Shown: positions 41,990-52,214 of the stretch, one piece after another
Layout of the letters: every line of letters starts with the position of its first letter
Position numbering within the stretch: position 1 is the first letter of the stretch
NCBI GenBank assembly: GCA_018136815.1
Contig: CM030932.1
Location: 5,618,407-5,682,406 of the forward strand
Reading direction: 5' to 3'
Origin: Isochrysis galbana
Lineage: Eukaryota > Haptophyta > Isochrysidales > Isochrysidaceae
DNA: 64,000 nucleotides
Notes under the pieces: generated by a model
The model's input: only the letters and a program-made list of their open reading frames with translations
Told to the model about the DNA's origin: nothing
Databases searched by the model: none
Program-made: the position numbers and the translations under genes

Positions 41990-42798
41990 TGAGCCACTCA
42001 CGAGAAATTTTATTTTCATGTTTATGTTTATGTTTCTGTACCTTGAGACCTTGAGTGCGTGGTGCGTGGTCCATTATAGCTTATAGCCAGCAGTAGTAGC
42101 CTAAATCTTCGGATTTTTTTCTAAGGGAGATGAGGAGGACGACACCGGACACCGGCTCCACTCCTGACTCTGGCTTCCCAGTCCCCAGAGCCGGAGGGAG
42201 AGCCAGACCCTCCCCCGCTTGTAGGCCGGTCACTCACGCTTTTTAACCACTATTTTCCATCCCTCCTAGGTGTCCAAGGATGTAGCTCACGCTTTTCCCC
42301 AGGGACCCCCCTTACCTGCCCCCCCACTCCCCCCCCCCCCCCCCCCCGCGAACCCCCTCTACCCCACGAAAATCAGAGGGGCAGACCCAGATGGGAGTGA
42401 CCCAGTGGCCAGTGGGGCCATGGGGAAGGTCATAGGCCTCCCCACATGGGCCCCCCACACCTTTCTCCATCGCTGCAGCCATGCGGCTGAGCGAGGAGGG
42501 GAGGGTTTCCGGTTGCAGTGGCAGTGGCTCGGCGAGCAGGCGCAGACGCGGCGAGCGGGCGCGGTCCACTGGGATGGGCCCAGTGGCCAGTGGGACCCAT
42601 CCCATCCCGTGCAGCAGCTCCATATCGCCCTGGCACCATCGCGGTGACCAGGGCGGCGGAGAGGAGAGAGAGCGACGCCATCGCTCGCGCTCTCCCCAGA
42701 ACAGAACCGGATAAAATTCTCTACACAAACCCCAAACACCACTACCACTCACTACCTCACGCACAACGCACAATCACAGTAACACGTAGAACACTAAT
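41990..42798. other. GC-rich gene-free stretch
   Basis: Contains a long C homopolymer near 42330-42347 and twice the block CCCAGTGGCCAGTGGG (near 42402 and 42577). The second lies in a block resembling parts of the GC-rich repeat family, but the match is too weak to call. No gene is supported. Confidence 0.35.
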
Positions 42799-42816
42799 GT
42801 AAACAGAGTGAGCGCG
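42799..42816 (+). repeat. Left target-site duplication of LINE copy 2
   Basis: The 18-bp sequence GTAAACAGAGTGAGCGCG here is repeated without change at 44479-44496, directly after the T-run that ends LINE copy 2. The perfect match marks both boundaries of a fairly recent insertion. Confidence 0.92.
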
Positions 42817-44478
42817 CTCTCACAGCCGTTATGGCACAACCGTCATGATCCTCCACCGATCACCCGCCCCGCTTGGGTTAGCCTATGGGAATCACTGAAC
42901 GCGCACGTCGTGCACAACGTCTTCAAGGACCCCAACTTCACCGAGCCGTACACCCGGGAGGACTGCGAACAATACATGAACCATCTCCCCGAAACCTTCT
43001 CTCACGCGGGAGCGCGAGTGAACAAACAAGAATTCTTAAACTCGTGGGAACATATAGTTCGACACGCCTTGAGGCTCCTAGATAAAGCGCAGGCTAGCCC
43101 GACACCACAACAGCCAGCCGCAAAGGCGCAACCGGAGAGAACAAGAGACGAGACTCGTCCGGAAAACGAGACAAGAGAAATCAAAGTGTCTGAAGAGGAT
43201 AAATACATCACTAAAATGAATAACATATGGATATATACCAACACCAACTACCTGGGAGAGACCACTGGCACCACTGACGTAGCTCTGCCGGGAGAAGAGG
43301 CACTATTCCACACGCCGGCCAGATGGGAAAGCGGGCTCAAAGGCCCGAAGCACCTAGAGTACCCCTTAGCAGACGAATACGCGCTTAACGGCAAGATGCA
43401 ACTTGACCAAATCACCGTATCCGACATCACGAGCGAATACCTAGTGGGTGGCCCCAGCGACAAACCGCAACCGGCCCGAGAAAAGTGGACCCGTAAACTA
43501 GACTTGACCCGGGATGAGTGGATCCACGTGGCAAAACTATACACACACCCGATGCTCAAGCACACGGACAAACACCCCCACTTTAAACACATCACTCATA
43601 GGAGGCTAGGCACACGAAACCGATTCGCCACGGCGACCACGGCGAAATGCAGATTATGTAAAAAACATCGCGAAAACTCGACACACCTCGCCAGATGCCC
43701 CTCCACACAACAAATCTTCCAGGCCGTAGAAGCGGTGACGGGGTACACGCCTAGAGCGGACAGATCGACAGCACAAAGGCTTAAAGACAGACTCTTCGTA
43801 TACCCGAACACAACGACACCCGACAGCCTCAAAGCCCTCTACATCATAGCGTGGAGGTACATAATAGGCGACTTTTACAAAGTAGAATTTGACAACTACA
43901 CTTTCCATCACGTGCCGGTCATCGAAAAAACCCTTAGCAGATTTACGGTCCTCGCCAGAGGACTCACCCCCCCGGACAAGCCCTCGACCGCACGCACTAG
44001 CATAGCCTCGCAAGGGAGAAAACCGAAGCTCAAGTCCCCGCGCGAGCTTTGCGCGCCCGTCTTTACATTCAACGATAAAGGCACACTGATGTTAGGCGGC
44101 AACCTGGCCGCAATAGCCAATGCACTTCAACTAACGGAAAAGCTAGAGTAACCGCGCATAGGCCGGCACGACGCTTCACTCACCCGCCCTGCCTCGACCC
44201 CCGTAAGCACGGAAACACTCCGCCCATCCCATAGGTCTAAAAAAAGAAAACAACATAGAAACCGGTAGCCCGATGGTACAGGAGGAAGGGGAGGAAAAAC
44301 CTATCGGGGATCGGTGCACACCATCTGCTGCAGGAAACCCTATTCACCCAGCCCCTAGGTAGCGCACGAGGGACGGGCCGCAAGGCAGGTGGAGCGGGGA
44401 TGAGAGCGGCGGGCGAGGCTGCATGCGTTAGAGTGCATAGTCGCGCGCGCGGCGTGAATATTAAGAAGTTTTTTTTTT
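42817..44478 (+). mobile_element. LINE-like retrotransposon, 5'-truncated copy 2 with perfect target duplication
   Basis: The 1,662-bp insertion is bounded by an 18-bp perfect direct repeat. One frame is open from the left edge to 44151. It shows WVSLWESLNAHVVHNVF near the start, a spacer rich in Glu/Arg/Gln, YPLADEYALNGKMQLDQITV, DEWIHVAKLYTHPMLKH and HRRLGTRNRF, then the zinc motif CRLCKKHRENSTHLARC, and LKALYIIAWRYIIGDFYKV. It ends in a Gly/Lys-rich tail (SQGRKPKLKS). The 327-bp 3' UTR is shared with copy 1 and ends ATTAAGAAG plus a T-run. The reverse transcriptase lies upstream of the truncation point and is absent. The T-run (not A) at the sense-strand 3' end is unusual for LINEs. Intact frame and perfect duplication indicate a young copy. 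Confidence 0.75.
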
Positions 44479-44496
44479 GTAAACAGAGTGAGCGCG
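44479..44496 (+). repeat. Right target-site duplication of LINE copy 2
   Basis: Identical to 42799-42816; it starts immediately after the terminal T-run of the element. Confidence 0.92.
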
Positions 44497-45027
44497 TGAG
44501 GAGGAGAAAAGAGAGGGGGGAAGAGAGAAAAGAAGAGAGGAGGCCCGTCGCCTCTCCTCACGTGAAGAGAGAGAGAGGAGAGGAGATCTCACTGGACTTA
44601 GAAAGTAAACACAGGAGAGGGCGGAGGGGCATCCGTAACACCCCCTAGTGAGTGGTGAGTGACCGGGCTACCGCTACCGCTTGGCTGGGTGCCATGTTGG
44701 AGAGCCTATCCGCCCGCCAACTGCCAGCGACCAGCGAGAGAGGGAGCGGGGTCAAGGTCGAAGGTCGAGCTCCCCTCCCCTCCTCCCCTGTGGCCTGTGG
44801 ACGGTGCGCTGGTGCGCTCACCATACAGCCCGTACGACGTACGACCCTGGGCGGCGACGCGGCGACGCGGAGCGGGGGAGTTAGGGTATTGGGGTGCCTG
44901 CTTGTGGTCTGTCTCTGTCTTTAGTCTGTGGTCTGTGGGGGAGGGCACGAGGCACGAGAACGAGGAACGAGGCACGAGGCACCTCCCCCAGTCCCCACGT
45001 ATAAGCAAGTTATAAACTTATATAGTT
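44497..45027. other. Gene-free stretch, GA-rich then mixed
   Basis: A GA-rich tract (44500-44590) is followed by a small repeat (44617-44660) shared in inverted form with 29437-29480. The TGGTCTGTGG/ACGAGGCACGAGG runs near 44905-44980 are simple repetition. No gene is supported. Confidence 0.35.
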
Positions 45028-45188
45028 TGATGGCTGATGGCTAGCGTGCCTAGGCGCATACACCGGACGAGCCATGCACCAATCGCGCAAAGCCCGAGCG
45101 CGTGGTAAATGATAAGGGCTCCATTGCCGATAAGGGCTACGGTCCCACAGCACTATGATTAAATGGGGACAACAAGAACACTCTGACA
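45028..45188 (+). promoter_or_regulatory. ~150-bp upstream block shared with the mTERF gene
   Basis: Counterpart of 13838-13985. It ends about 95 bp before the xylulokinase ATG at 45283 and carries the same ordered blocks: GGCTAGC, ACACCGGACGAGCCATGCAC, GGGCTCCATTGCCGAT, CACAGCACTA-GATTAAA and GGACAACA. The equal placement before two unrelated genes suggests a shared promoter or leader module or a promoter-targeting repeat; the sequence alone cannot decide. Confidence 0.45.
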
Positions 45189-45282
45189 CACCGCGATTGG
45201 TCATTTCGTCATTTCTTTTTATAGTACTTGCACTATTTTCTCTTTTCTTCTCATCGAGATCAAGGCTCAGTCGGCGGCGCCG

Positions 45283-46974
45283 ATGCCCCTCGCGCCGACG
45301 ATGGGCATCTCTCGCTCCAGCAGATCATCCACCCGATCCAGGAGCATCCTCGCGATCGATGCAGGTACCTCGTGCATCAAGGCGGTAGTTACCTCTTTGC
45401 CCGGGGGGCAGGTGGATACCGAGGTTGTCCGCTCGCTTGACCCGCCTACATCGGTCGATGTTGGCTATGCAGAGCAGTCGGCGCAACAGTGGTGGGAGGC
45501 GATGGCAGACTCATGCGCCGCGTTGGGCAAGCACGTAGAGAGCATCCAGGCAATTGCACTCAGTGGTCAAATGCAAGGCGTGCTGCTTGTGGATGCGCAT
45601 GGCGAGCCAATCCTTCCGGCCCTTTTGTACTCCGACTCGCGGGCTCGGGCTGAGGCTGCACACCTAGAGGAGAAACTTGGTCAAGAAAGATTACTGCGAG
45701 GGGTTCAGAACTGGAAGGGAGCGGTCTCTGTACTCCCGAAGCTCTGCTGGTTGCACCATCACTGCCCGGACCTCCTCGAGCGCGCCAACCACATTCTACT
45801 TGGCGCCCATGACTGGCTCTTCTTCCGCCTAACAGGCCTAGCAGTCACTGATCTGACCAATGCTTCTGTAAGTGGACTATTGCGTGCCGATAAGGATGAG
45901 TGGGCTTTCCAGCTGCTGCTCGATGCAGGGCTACCCGCGTCTATCGCGGCCAAGTTGCCGGAGCTCGCAACTGGAGGGCCAGCAGTAGCTTTCCTCTTGC
46001 CGGCTGCTGCATCTCGATTGCGTTTGTCTAGGGGAAGCAACATCAAAGTGTGCCACGGCGCAGGCGACCTTGGCACCACCACGAGAGGCGCCCTTGGAGA
46101 GAGGTCTGTAGGCACATACTGCTATCTTGGCACCTCAGGCTGGGTCGCCACACAACGGAGCACAATTTCTGAGCAGGAGAGGGGTCGAGCGTTCTGCGTG
46201 CTCGGCGCATCGCGAGAACGACGCTACTTGCTTGCTGCCCCAATGACTACTGCAGGAGGCAATTTGCGGTGGCTCTTAGGCGTCATGTGGCCAGGGCTAC
46301 CAGAGTCGGATGCCTACGTTGAGCTTGAGTCCGAGGCCAGCAACGCACCGCCAGGCTGTGGTGGCGTGCTGTACCTTCCCTACTTAAGCGGCGAGAGATG
46401 TCCAGTGAAAGATCCGCAAGCGCGTGCTTGCTTCATTGGCATGGGCGTCGGTACAACTCGGGGGATCCTGTGCCGAGCAGTGATGGAGGGCATCTGCTTT
46501 GCCATGCGGTCGCTTCTAGAGCTACTTCCTGGGGAGCACTTGGCACACGGAGCAAAGCATGGGGTACTGGCGGCAACAAACCAAGCAAACCTATCCAAAG
46601 ATGATGGCCACAAGATTGAGCTTCCACCTCCTCCGCTCGTAGTCGTGGGGGGAGTGGCTGCGTCGCGAACCGTTGTGCAGACGTTGGCCAATGTCATGCA
46701 GCGCGAGGTCCATGTGCCCTCGGCATTCCTACACGCACCTGCTCTCGGAGCTGCGTGGCTTGCATTTGAAGCCATCAATGACGCTGAAGGCGAAAATGAA
46801 GACGATGTTGAAAGGCTGAAGCCTTCATCACCAAATGATGTTGACTTTAAAGATACAAGCCTCGTCCTCCTCCCGGATTCAGAACTTAAGGAAATGTACG
46901 ATACACGCTATCGAGCTTTTTGCATGCTTCACCCAGCGCTTCGGGAGACATTTCCGTTGTTGAGGGCAAGGTGA
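45283..46974 (+). CDS. Xylulokinase (FGGY carbohydrate kinase)
   Basis: A single 563-residue frame. It phosphorylates D-xylulose to xylulose-5-phosphate. The N-terminal FGGY domain begins ILAIDAGTSCIKAVV (22-36, the phosphate-1 loop). The substrate-site block IALSGQMQGVLLVD (88-101) and the conserved LLYSDSRA (about 111-118) follow; the catalytic Asp of the family falls in HGAGDLGTTTRGALG (about 261-275). YLGTSGWVAT (284-293) and the C-terminal VVVGGVAASRTVVQTLANVM (459-478) are the ATP-binding phosphate-2 and adenosine motifs; PYLSGERCPVKDP is the FGGY signature-2 region. Internal ATG alternatives near 45301 would shorten the N-terminus by only six residues. No targeting signal is evident (Ser/Arg-rich start), so the cytosol is likely. 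Its product feeds the transketolase encoded at 32.9 kb. Some sedoheptulokinase-type relatives look similar, so substrate is inferred. Confidence 0.88.
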   Translation: MPLAPTMGISRSSRSSTRSRSILAIDAGTSCIKAVVTSLPGGQVDTEVVRSLDPPTSVDVGYAEQSAQQWWEAMADSCAALGKHVESIQAIALSGQMQGVLLVDAHGEPILPALLYSDSRARAEAAHLEEKLGQERLLRGVQNWKGAVSVLPKLCWLHHHCPDLLERANHILLGAHDWLFFRLTGLAVTDLTNASVSGLLRADKDEWAFQLLLDAGLPASIAAKLPELATGGPAVAFLLPAAASRLRLSRGSNIKVCHGAGDLGTTTRGALGERSVGTYCYLGTSGWVATQRSTISEQERGRAFCVLGASRERRYLLAAPMTTAGGNLRWLLGVMWPGLPESDAYVELESEASNAPPGCGGVLYLPYLSGERCPVKDPQARACFIGMGVGTTRGILCRAVMEGICFAMRSLLELLPGEHLAHGAKHGVLAATNQANLSKDDGHKIELPPPPLVVVGGVAASRTVVQTLANVMQREVHVPSAFLHAPALGAAWLAFEAINDAEGENEDDVERLKPSSPNDVDFKDTSLVLLPDSELKEMYDTRYRAFCMLHPALRETFPLLRAR

Positions 46975-47539
46975 CAAATTTATGCTGGAAGCTGGAAAGC
47001 CCTTGAAGTCAACCGTCAAAACCATCTTAAAGCCTCTAGACGAGGCGAGGCGTGCTGCAAGCGCCATCGTGAGTACGTTATTTACTATGCCCTCCACCCG
47101 CCAATTTCACACATTTCTCCCTCTTCCGCGGTCGCCTTGATTTTAGCGTTTTCATAGGTCGTCATATAGGTGCTACATGCAATGTGCAATGTACTCAATC
47201 GATCGCGCGAGACCAACCTATTGTTGTAATTGGGGTCAATGGGGACGATTCAGGTGCTGCACTTTCTCACAAATCCGCCACAGCGGGAAGCCGAACACGG
47301 AGCATTTCTTCGGCCATCGGCCATGCGCCTACTACGCTGCTCGCTACTCCGTGTTTAATCGTCAATAAGGTATTTGTTCCCTGTGCCAAACAATGACTAA
47401 CAACTAGAGCGTAACTTCATTTACAGTTAAGCTAGCACTTGTACTCGGTCCACATAGAGCTAGAGGAGGGCGCGCCTCTCGCTCTCACGGCTCCACGGTG
47501 TCTTAAGTAGGAGTACTAGTAGTAGGGATACCTTATTTT
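46975..47539. other. Intergenic region before the lumen-type protein gene
   Basis: No gene found. It should hold the xylulokinase 3' UTR and the promoter of the next gene. Confidence 0.35.
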
Positions 47540-47632
47540 GTGAAGATGCGGATGTTAAACGTAGATCGATCGATCTCGCTGCAGTCGACGCCCTCCGCTC
47601 GCACCTTTCTCGCGCCGCCCGCTGACGCAGCT

Positions 47633-48415
47633 ATGCTCGGCATCGTAACTACCGGCCTCCTTGCACATCAGACCCGGCTGCTCTCCGGGGCTGCGCGTCC
47701 AATCGGTCTGCCCAACACTCACAATCCTCAGCCAGAGTGTACTCGGCGTACAGCGCTGATTTCGTTCTGTACTGCCGCAATGGTTGCCTCTCCCGCCAGC
47801 TGTCTGATTGGCCTGGGTAGCACAGCTTTGGCCAGAGTCGATGGCATTCCGTTGTATGCACCAGCGGCAGGGACCTTTGGCAACCCTGGCTTGCCAGACG
47901 AAGGGTTTGAGACGTTGCTTCCAAGGGTGGAAGGCTTTGCCTCGAATGCTGCTGCGGCAGTGGATGCCGCTCGGAATGCTGAGTGGGACCGCATTCGCGA
48001 GGTGCTAGCGGCTGTACCTGTCAAATATCAATCCACTAACTTGGGTAAATATGCAGCTATACTGGGTGATGACGCGTATACAGCCCTCAGCCTGAAGAGT
48101 GAATACCTATCCGGAATCCAAGCCTTGAGCTCAGCCGTGGGGCCAGCGTCAGCTGGCAATCAAAAGGAAGCGGAGCGCGCAATAAAAGCCGCAGAGCTCA
48201 TGCAAAGCTCATTGCAATCGCTTCTCGAGCTAGTTCCCCCTACAGTCGTCGCACAGGTCCGGGCGCGAGAGAAGGCTCTAGCAAAAGCCTTGGCGCGAGA
48301 GGAGAAAGAGGCTCGCGAGAAGGCAGAGGCTGAGCGGCTTGCGGCGCAGGCCCGCGAGGCGATGGTAGGAGGACAACCTATGCTTTTGGACGAAGATGAT
48401 CAGATGGGTGCATGA
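47633..48415 (+). CDS. Putative thylakoid lumen protein with twin-arginine signal
   Basis: A 260-residue protein from the ATG at 47633; an ATG at 47540 adds 31 residues. The chosen start gives a leader MLGIVTTGLLAHQTRLLSGAARP, then RRTALISFCTAAMVASPASCLIGLGSTALA, a Tat-type thylakoid signal with a twin Arg and an Ala-x-Ala cleavage site. The mature part is helical: DGIPLYAPAAGTFGNPGLPDEGFETLLPRV, a four-helix-like body (FASNAAAAVDAARNAEWDRI, then KAAELMQSSLQSLLELVPP), and a highly charged Ala/Glu/Arg helix (REKALAKALAREEKEAREK) at the end. The size and fold-like pattern recall PsbQ-type lumen proteins of photosystem II, but no diagnostic motif proves this. If correct it acts in the plastid lumen. 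Confidence 0.6.
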   Translation: MLGIVTTGLLAHQTRLLSGAARPIGLPNTHNPQPECTRRTALISFCTAAMVASPASCLIGLGSTALARVDGIPLYAPAAGTFGNPGLPDEGFETLLPRVEGFASNAAAAVDAARNAEWDRIREVLAAVPVKYQSTNLGKYAAILGDDAYTALSLKSEYLSGIQALSSAVGPASAGNQKEAERAIKAAELMQSSLQSLLELVPPTVVAQVRAREKALAKALAREEKEAREKAEAERLAAQAREAMVGGQPMLLDEDDQMGA

Positions 48416-48854
48416 TGCAGACGGCATGTAATACAGGTTGATTACACAAGTCATTTATGGTGGCGTGGCAAAGGTCAAGATTGTCGTATAAGGCCTTCGC
48501 GTTTACAATCAAGGTGTGGAGCAATACCACTATCTCTTGGCAAGAGACTCTTGGGCCTCATGTGGAATATCATCGCAAAGAAAAGTCTGCACAGAACCAC
48601 AATTCCCATTGGGAATGCAACACCCTCAGAAGAACACAGCTGGTGCCCAGCATGCAGCTCCGCCTCCACCTGACAAGCAACCACGCAGTGCGAGTCACCC
48701 GCTTCGAGGCATGTGGCGCCGACCCCTTCCAGGATTGCATCCTTCCACTTGCTCTGGCCACTGGGGCACACCCCCAACCCCCCCCCTCACTAAGGGCCTA
48801 TGCAGGATCCCCACTCGGCTCAGCAACGCATACCCTGAAGAAGGCCATGAAAAC
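48416..48854. other. Gene-free stretch
   Basis: Only short frames without family resemblance; nothing called. Confidence 0.3.
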
Positions 48855-49305
48855 GTCTGAAGATTCGGGTCCACCTATTCTGGGCACGGCACTTTCTACC
48901 TTACTATATCCATCGCCAATTTGTTTCCCCTCACTCGCCCTCCCTTTCGCTTCTCCCCTTCATTCCTTTGTCTTCGGTTTCCGGGGTTGGGCCCAAGTAC
49001 ACTACCTTGGGCCAGGTTCTGGAGATGGATCGGAACAGGCCTGTTGCCTAGCTTTACGGTGTGCTTTCTTGGCGGGGCTGTTGTTTCGTCGATCGGAGCG
49101 CATTCATTTTGTTGGGCATTACTCCGTGCTGCTAGTCGCTCATGTTCTTTTATTCGCTGACATGCTTGCGTATGGCTCAGGTTGGCGAAACACTATTTGC
49201 GGTCTGATTGCTTGTCGTCATCCCTCGTGCAGAGGGCTTTCACTACATGTGCCACCCCCAAGGTGGTGGTGCTGGCGAAGTCGAGCAGCTCTCTACTGGG
49301 GGTAA
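48855..49305 (-). repeat. LINE-like 3' fragment of the second lineage
   Basis: Read on the minus strand, it begins with the last ~30 codons of a LINE-like protein (LLDFASTTTLGVAHVV, corresponding to LQTLTTSMGVAYII in the copy at 56.5-57.5 kb). It continues with the same 3' UTR (CCGGAAACCGAAGACAAAGG-type block, GAATGAAGGGG) and ends CCGAATCTTCAGACGTTTT. It is a truncated, older copy. Confidence 0.7.
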
Positions 49306-49527
49306 GTTGGCTCGTGCGTGGTCGTTTACAAAAAGACTGGTGTGAGGTCGTTTAAATCGATACGTTGTTTGGGCTGTCTACCCATGCCCGCTCGGTTCAA
49401 GCCAAATTCGTTTTGGCTGCGAACCGTAGGGCTTTAGTCAGTTTCGATGATTCTCAACTATCGTTAAAACGATAGGGGCCGCGGGGGGAAAATTCGGCGA
49501 CCGCGGGGGGAACTGGAAAAGAATTCC
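49306..49527. other. Short gene-free stretch
   Basis: Contains the duplicated motif GnGACCGCGGGGGGAA (near 49475 and 49500). No gene is supported. Confidence 0.3.
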
Positions 49528-49800
49528 TTACGTTCCCGTACCGCGATCAAACGTAAACGACGGCGTTGATAGATATCGGAGGGGCGTGACAGTCGCGACT
49601 GTCAGAAGAACGCAGAGGGTGTATCGAGCGCCACTGAGTCGGCGCATCCACTGATTCTTGCGGAAGGCGACGGCGACGGTGACCGCGAGCAGCATGATGA
49701 GGAACGCCGCGATGAGCCACACGAGGATCTGCACCCACCGCGGCAGGCTGCGCTCGACTGTCGCCACGCCGTCGGGGCGCTCTTTCGACGGAACGCGACT
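49528..49800 (-). CDS. Partial membrane-protein exon, unrecognised
   Basis: The minus-strand frame is open for about 90 codons and ends at 49528. It reads VERSLPRWVQ, then a strong membrane helix (ILVWLIAAFLIMLLAVTVAVAF), a basic turn (RKNQWMRRLSGARYT) and a second hydrophobic stretch (LCVLLTVATVTPL). There is no ATG at its upstream end, where a stop (taa at about 49802) is followed by a possible splice acceptor; it may be an exon or remnant of a multi-pass protein. The helix-basic loop-helix pattern is reminiscent of TM segments in class C-type receptors, but this is speculative. Confidence 0.3.
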   Translation of the reverse strand, partial: SRVPSKERPDGVATVERSLPRWVQILVWLIAAFLIMLLAVTVAVAFRKNQWMRRLSGARYTLCVLLTVATVTPLRYLSTPSFTFDRGTGT

Positions 49801-49814
49801 TTAACACCAAGGGA

Positions 49815-50070
49815 GTGGGTGCGGCTTGCTCCAGATGAGGAGGGGTTGCGTCAGGCGCGATGGGCTACGCCAGCGTGGGCGCCGCAGCCAGGACGTGTGA
49901 CTCAGGCGTGCCTGCCCGGAAGGCGGAGTGGGTCAGTGGTCATGAGTCATGTGTGTGCGGTCTTGCATGCGACATGGCAGGAGGAGCGGGCGGTCGGTAC
50001 CGTTCCCACGGCAGGGGAGGAGTGGGAGTGGGAGTGGAGAGAAGGAACTAGTGCCCAATGGATCAACTAA
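49815..50070 (+). repeat. GC-rich interspersed repeat, partial copy F
   Basis: Aligns with the 3' half of copy E (12900-13100). Shared blocks are GCGATGGGCT, CAGGCGTGCCTG, GAGTGGGTCAG, GGCAGGAGGA, CCACGGCAGGGGAGGAGTGG and an AAGnTTAAAC-type end next to CTAGTT. It lacks the AGCTCAGGGGGCAG core, so it defines a subtype. Confidence 0.6.
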
Positions 50071-50143
50071 GCTTAAACGTAGTTCTAGCTAGTGGCGGGG
50101 AATCTTACGAACTTCAAGCCTTTTTCCTAGCTCGATAGGTTAG

Positions 50144-52196
50144 CTAACACGGAAAGATCCGGATGACATCATCGATTGGCCATCGGCATATCGGGCAAGG
50201 CTGTTGTTGCGAATGGATATAGAACGCACACTGGTTGCAGGCGCATTGATGGCCGCAGCGATAGAAGACCGCCGCTGCTGGGCGTTCGTAGCACACGACA
50301 CATGTTTCCGCACTTGAAGTCGGCAAATGAGCCTGTGCAACCTCTCGATGAGAGGGCTCAGTGAAATCGGTATGCACGCCTTTTGAGTGCGCGGAGCCGA
50401 GTGATTTCTCATGTGAACGCGAGCCAAAGTCGGTAGAACTGCAGGACCATTCAGTTGCCCTACCGCGCCGCCGGGTATTGGCTCTCACAGCAGATGCGCG
50501 CGTTGAACCAGCTACATTGCGACGACCAAGACGTGGCCTTGGCTGGCGCCGTAGCACACGCTCTGTCATCTCAAGGATTTCCTTCGATAACTGACGTTGC
50601 TCCTGTTGCATAACTTTCAGCAATGCGGCCGTCGACCTACTGCCATCGTCTTGAACATCTAGCTTACCTCCAATGGCATGGCCGAAAGCATCCCCGCATG
50701 GTGTTGTGTGATTCGGCCCAGCGTGAGGTGCCGTGGATTGTACATCCCGTTGTTTTGGTGCTACGAGCACAGCCAAAGTGGAAAGTGCCGTTGCTGTTCG
50801 TGCTTGCTGCTCTTGAAGCGAGAGCCCGAGCGAGAACGAGGCGTGAAGAAGCTGCGCCAACCGTCGGCTCTCGTCTGCTTGCACCTCTACAATCGATCGC
50901 ATACGGCTTAATTCTTGCACTAAGACCCCTTCCACCTGCTCCAATCGCGTACCAAGCCGATCTATCGATTGCGAAATAGTCGCCACTGCTGATCTTGAAT
51001 ACAAGGCGGCTGCGGCCTTGCGACCGCATAGTTCCCGGTCGATTTCAAGTGGGCTTCTGCCATCAAAGTCAGACTGTGGGCACCCAATTTCTGCATTCGT
51101 TGATGGCGGTGAGACCGCTTGGGGCAAGCTTTCCTCATCCATAGCATAGGTGCGAGATTCCGCACGGGATGACAACGGCAAAGACTGCAGCCTTGATGAG
51201 GAAAGACCTTGGGTAGCAATCTCGAGGTGGATGGAGATGAGATCCTCCAGGTCCTGGTCCAACAAGGATTGTAGCGAGATCAATTGTTGCGCATTGGCAA
51301 GATATGGAACCGTTGCGCAGGGCTCTGCTGATCTTCTTTGAATGTGGAAGTATATCGCATATGCTCACCTGCCGGAATGCCGAGTTGAGAAGCTCAACCA
51401 CGCGCCGCCTTTCAGCCACTTTGCGGAGCTCGTGCGAACGTTCGAATTCGAAGAAATCTTTCATGAAATCCAATCCTGCTCCTGCCTCATTAGCTGAACA
51501 TAGTTGTTTCAACTTCTCCTTGCCATCAGCTGGATCTATCTCATCTGCCGCCTGCGTTTCTAGGGGCAGCAAAGATTGCCTTGCCTCCTCTGGTTCTTCA
51601 CTTGATACACATCCATTTGAATGCTCGGGCGTGGTGTTAGGACAGGCGTTGATGTTTGCTCTAATCTGGTCCATTCTCGATGGACCAATGCCAATAGCGT
51701 CGTCTCTAGGCCCAAGCGGCAGGACGTCATTTTGTACCCCAGAGTGATAAGATGACAGCAATGGTGGCTGCGACAGTGTTGGCGGAAGCATTAGACCTGG
51801 AGGTGGGCTAGAAGGCTGGCCATGTTCTGAATTCGGCAAGAGAGGTGCCTCTTCACATCCGGTGCCGGAATGCAGCTGTGGCTGTGAGGAACTCATGGCC
51901 GCCTTGCTGGCTGGTGGCTTGCTGGCTTGGACCGGTGCCCTCCTACCTGGCCGTGGCTGGATCTCTTTGGCCCGGCTATTTCCGCCGATGATGCTGGACA
52001 AGCGAAGGACATGAGATGCGTCGACACCAGTCACTTTGCTCTCTTTCCGGAGAAGCTCGAGCTCAAGATCGACCGCTCGCGGCCTTGGAGCAGTGCCCTT
52101 GCAGGGGCGGCCGGTACGGCGAGCGAGCAGCTCATTGAACGACTCGGCCAGAGCTCCGCTATTCACCGGCTCGTCAGGGTCCGAGTCGGAGGCCAT
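50144..52196 (-). CDS. RING-finger protein, probable E3 ubiquitin ligase, two exons
   Basis: Exons 52196-51369 and 51322-50144 give 668 residues (an ATG at 52214 adds six). The 46-nt intron has a canonical donor (GTGAGC) and ends CAGCAGAG; splicing joins NSAFRQ to PCATVPYLANAQQ. The N-terminal half is Ser/Pro/Glu-rich and probably disordered, with a helical charged stretch near 245-275 (FMKDFFEFERSHELRKVAERRR). A coiled stretch follows (about residues 395-450, SIDRLGTRLEQVEGVLVQEL). The C-terminus is a C3HC4 RING: CVVCYERPAAAVFYRCGHQCAC, then CNQCAFYI and CPICRWPIDDVI, very close to the end, like the C-terminal RINGs of MUL1/IAP/NEURL-type ligases. Substrate unknown. The gene is divergent from the NYN gene with a ~770-bp shared upstream region. 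Confidence 0.82.
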
Positions 52197-52214
52197 CGCA
52201 CCACTCCACCCCAC

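Noticed and set aside
48457-49305. 282-codon plus-strand frame
   Set aside because: It runs antisense through a LINE 3' UTR fragment and has no domain.
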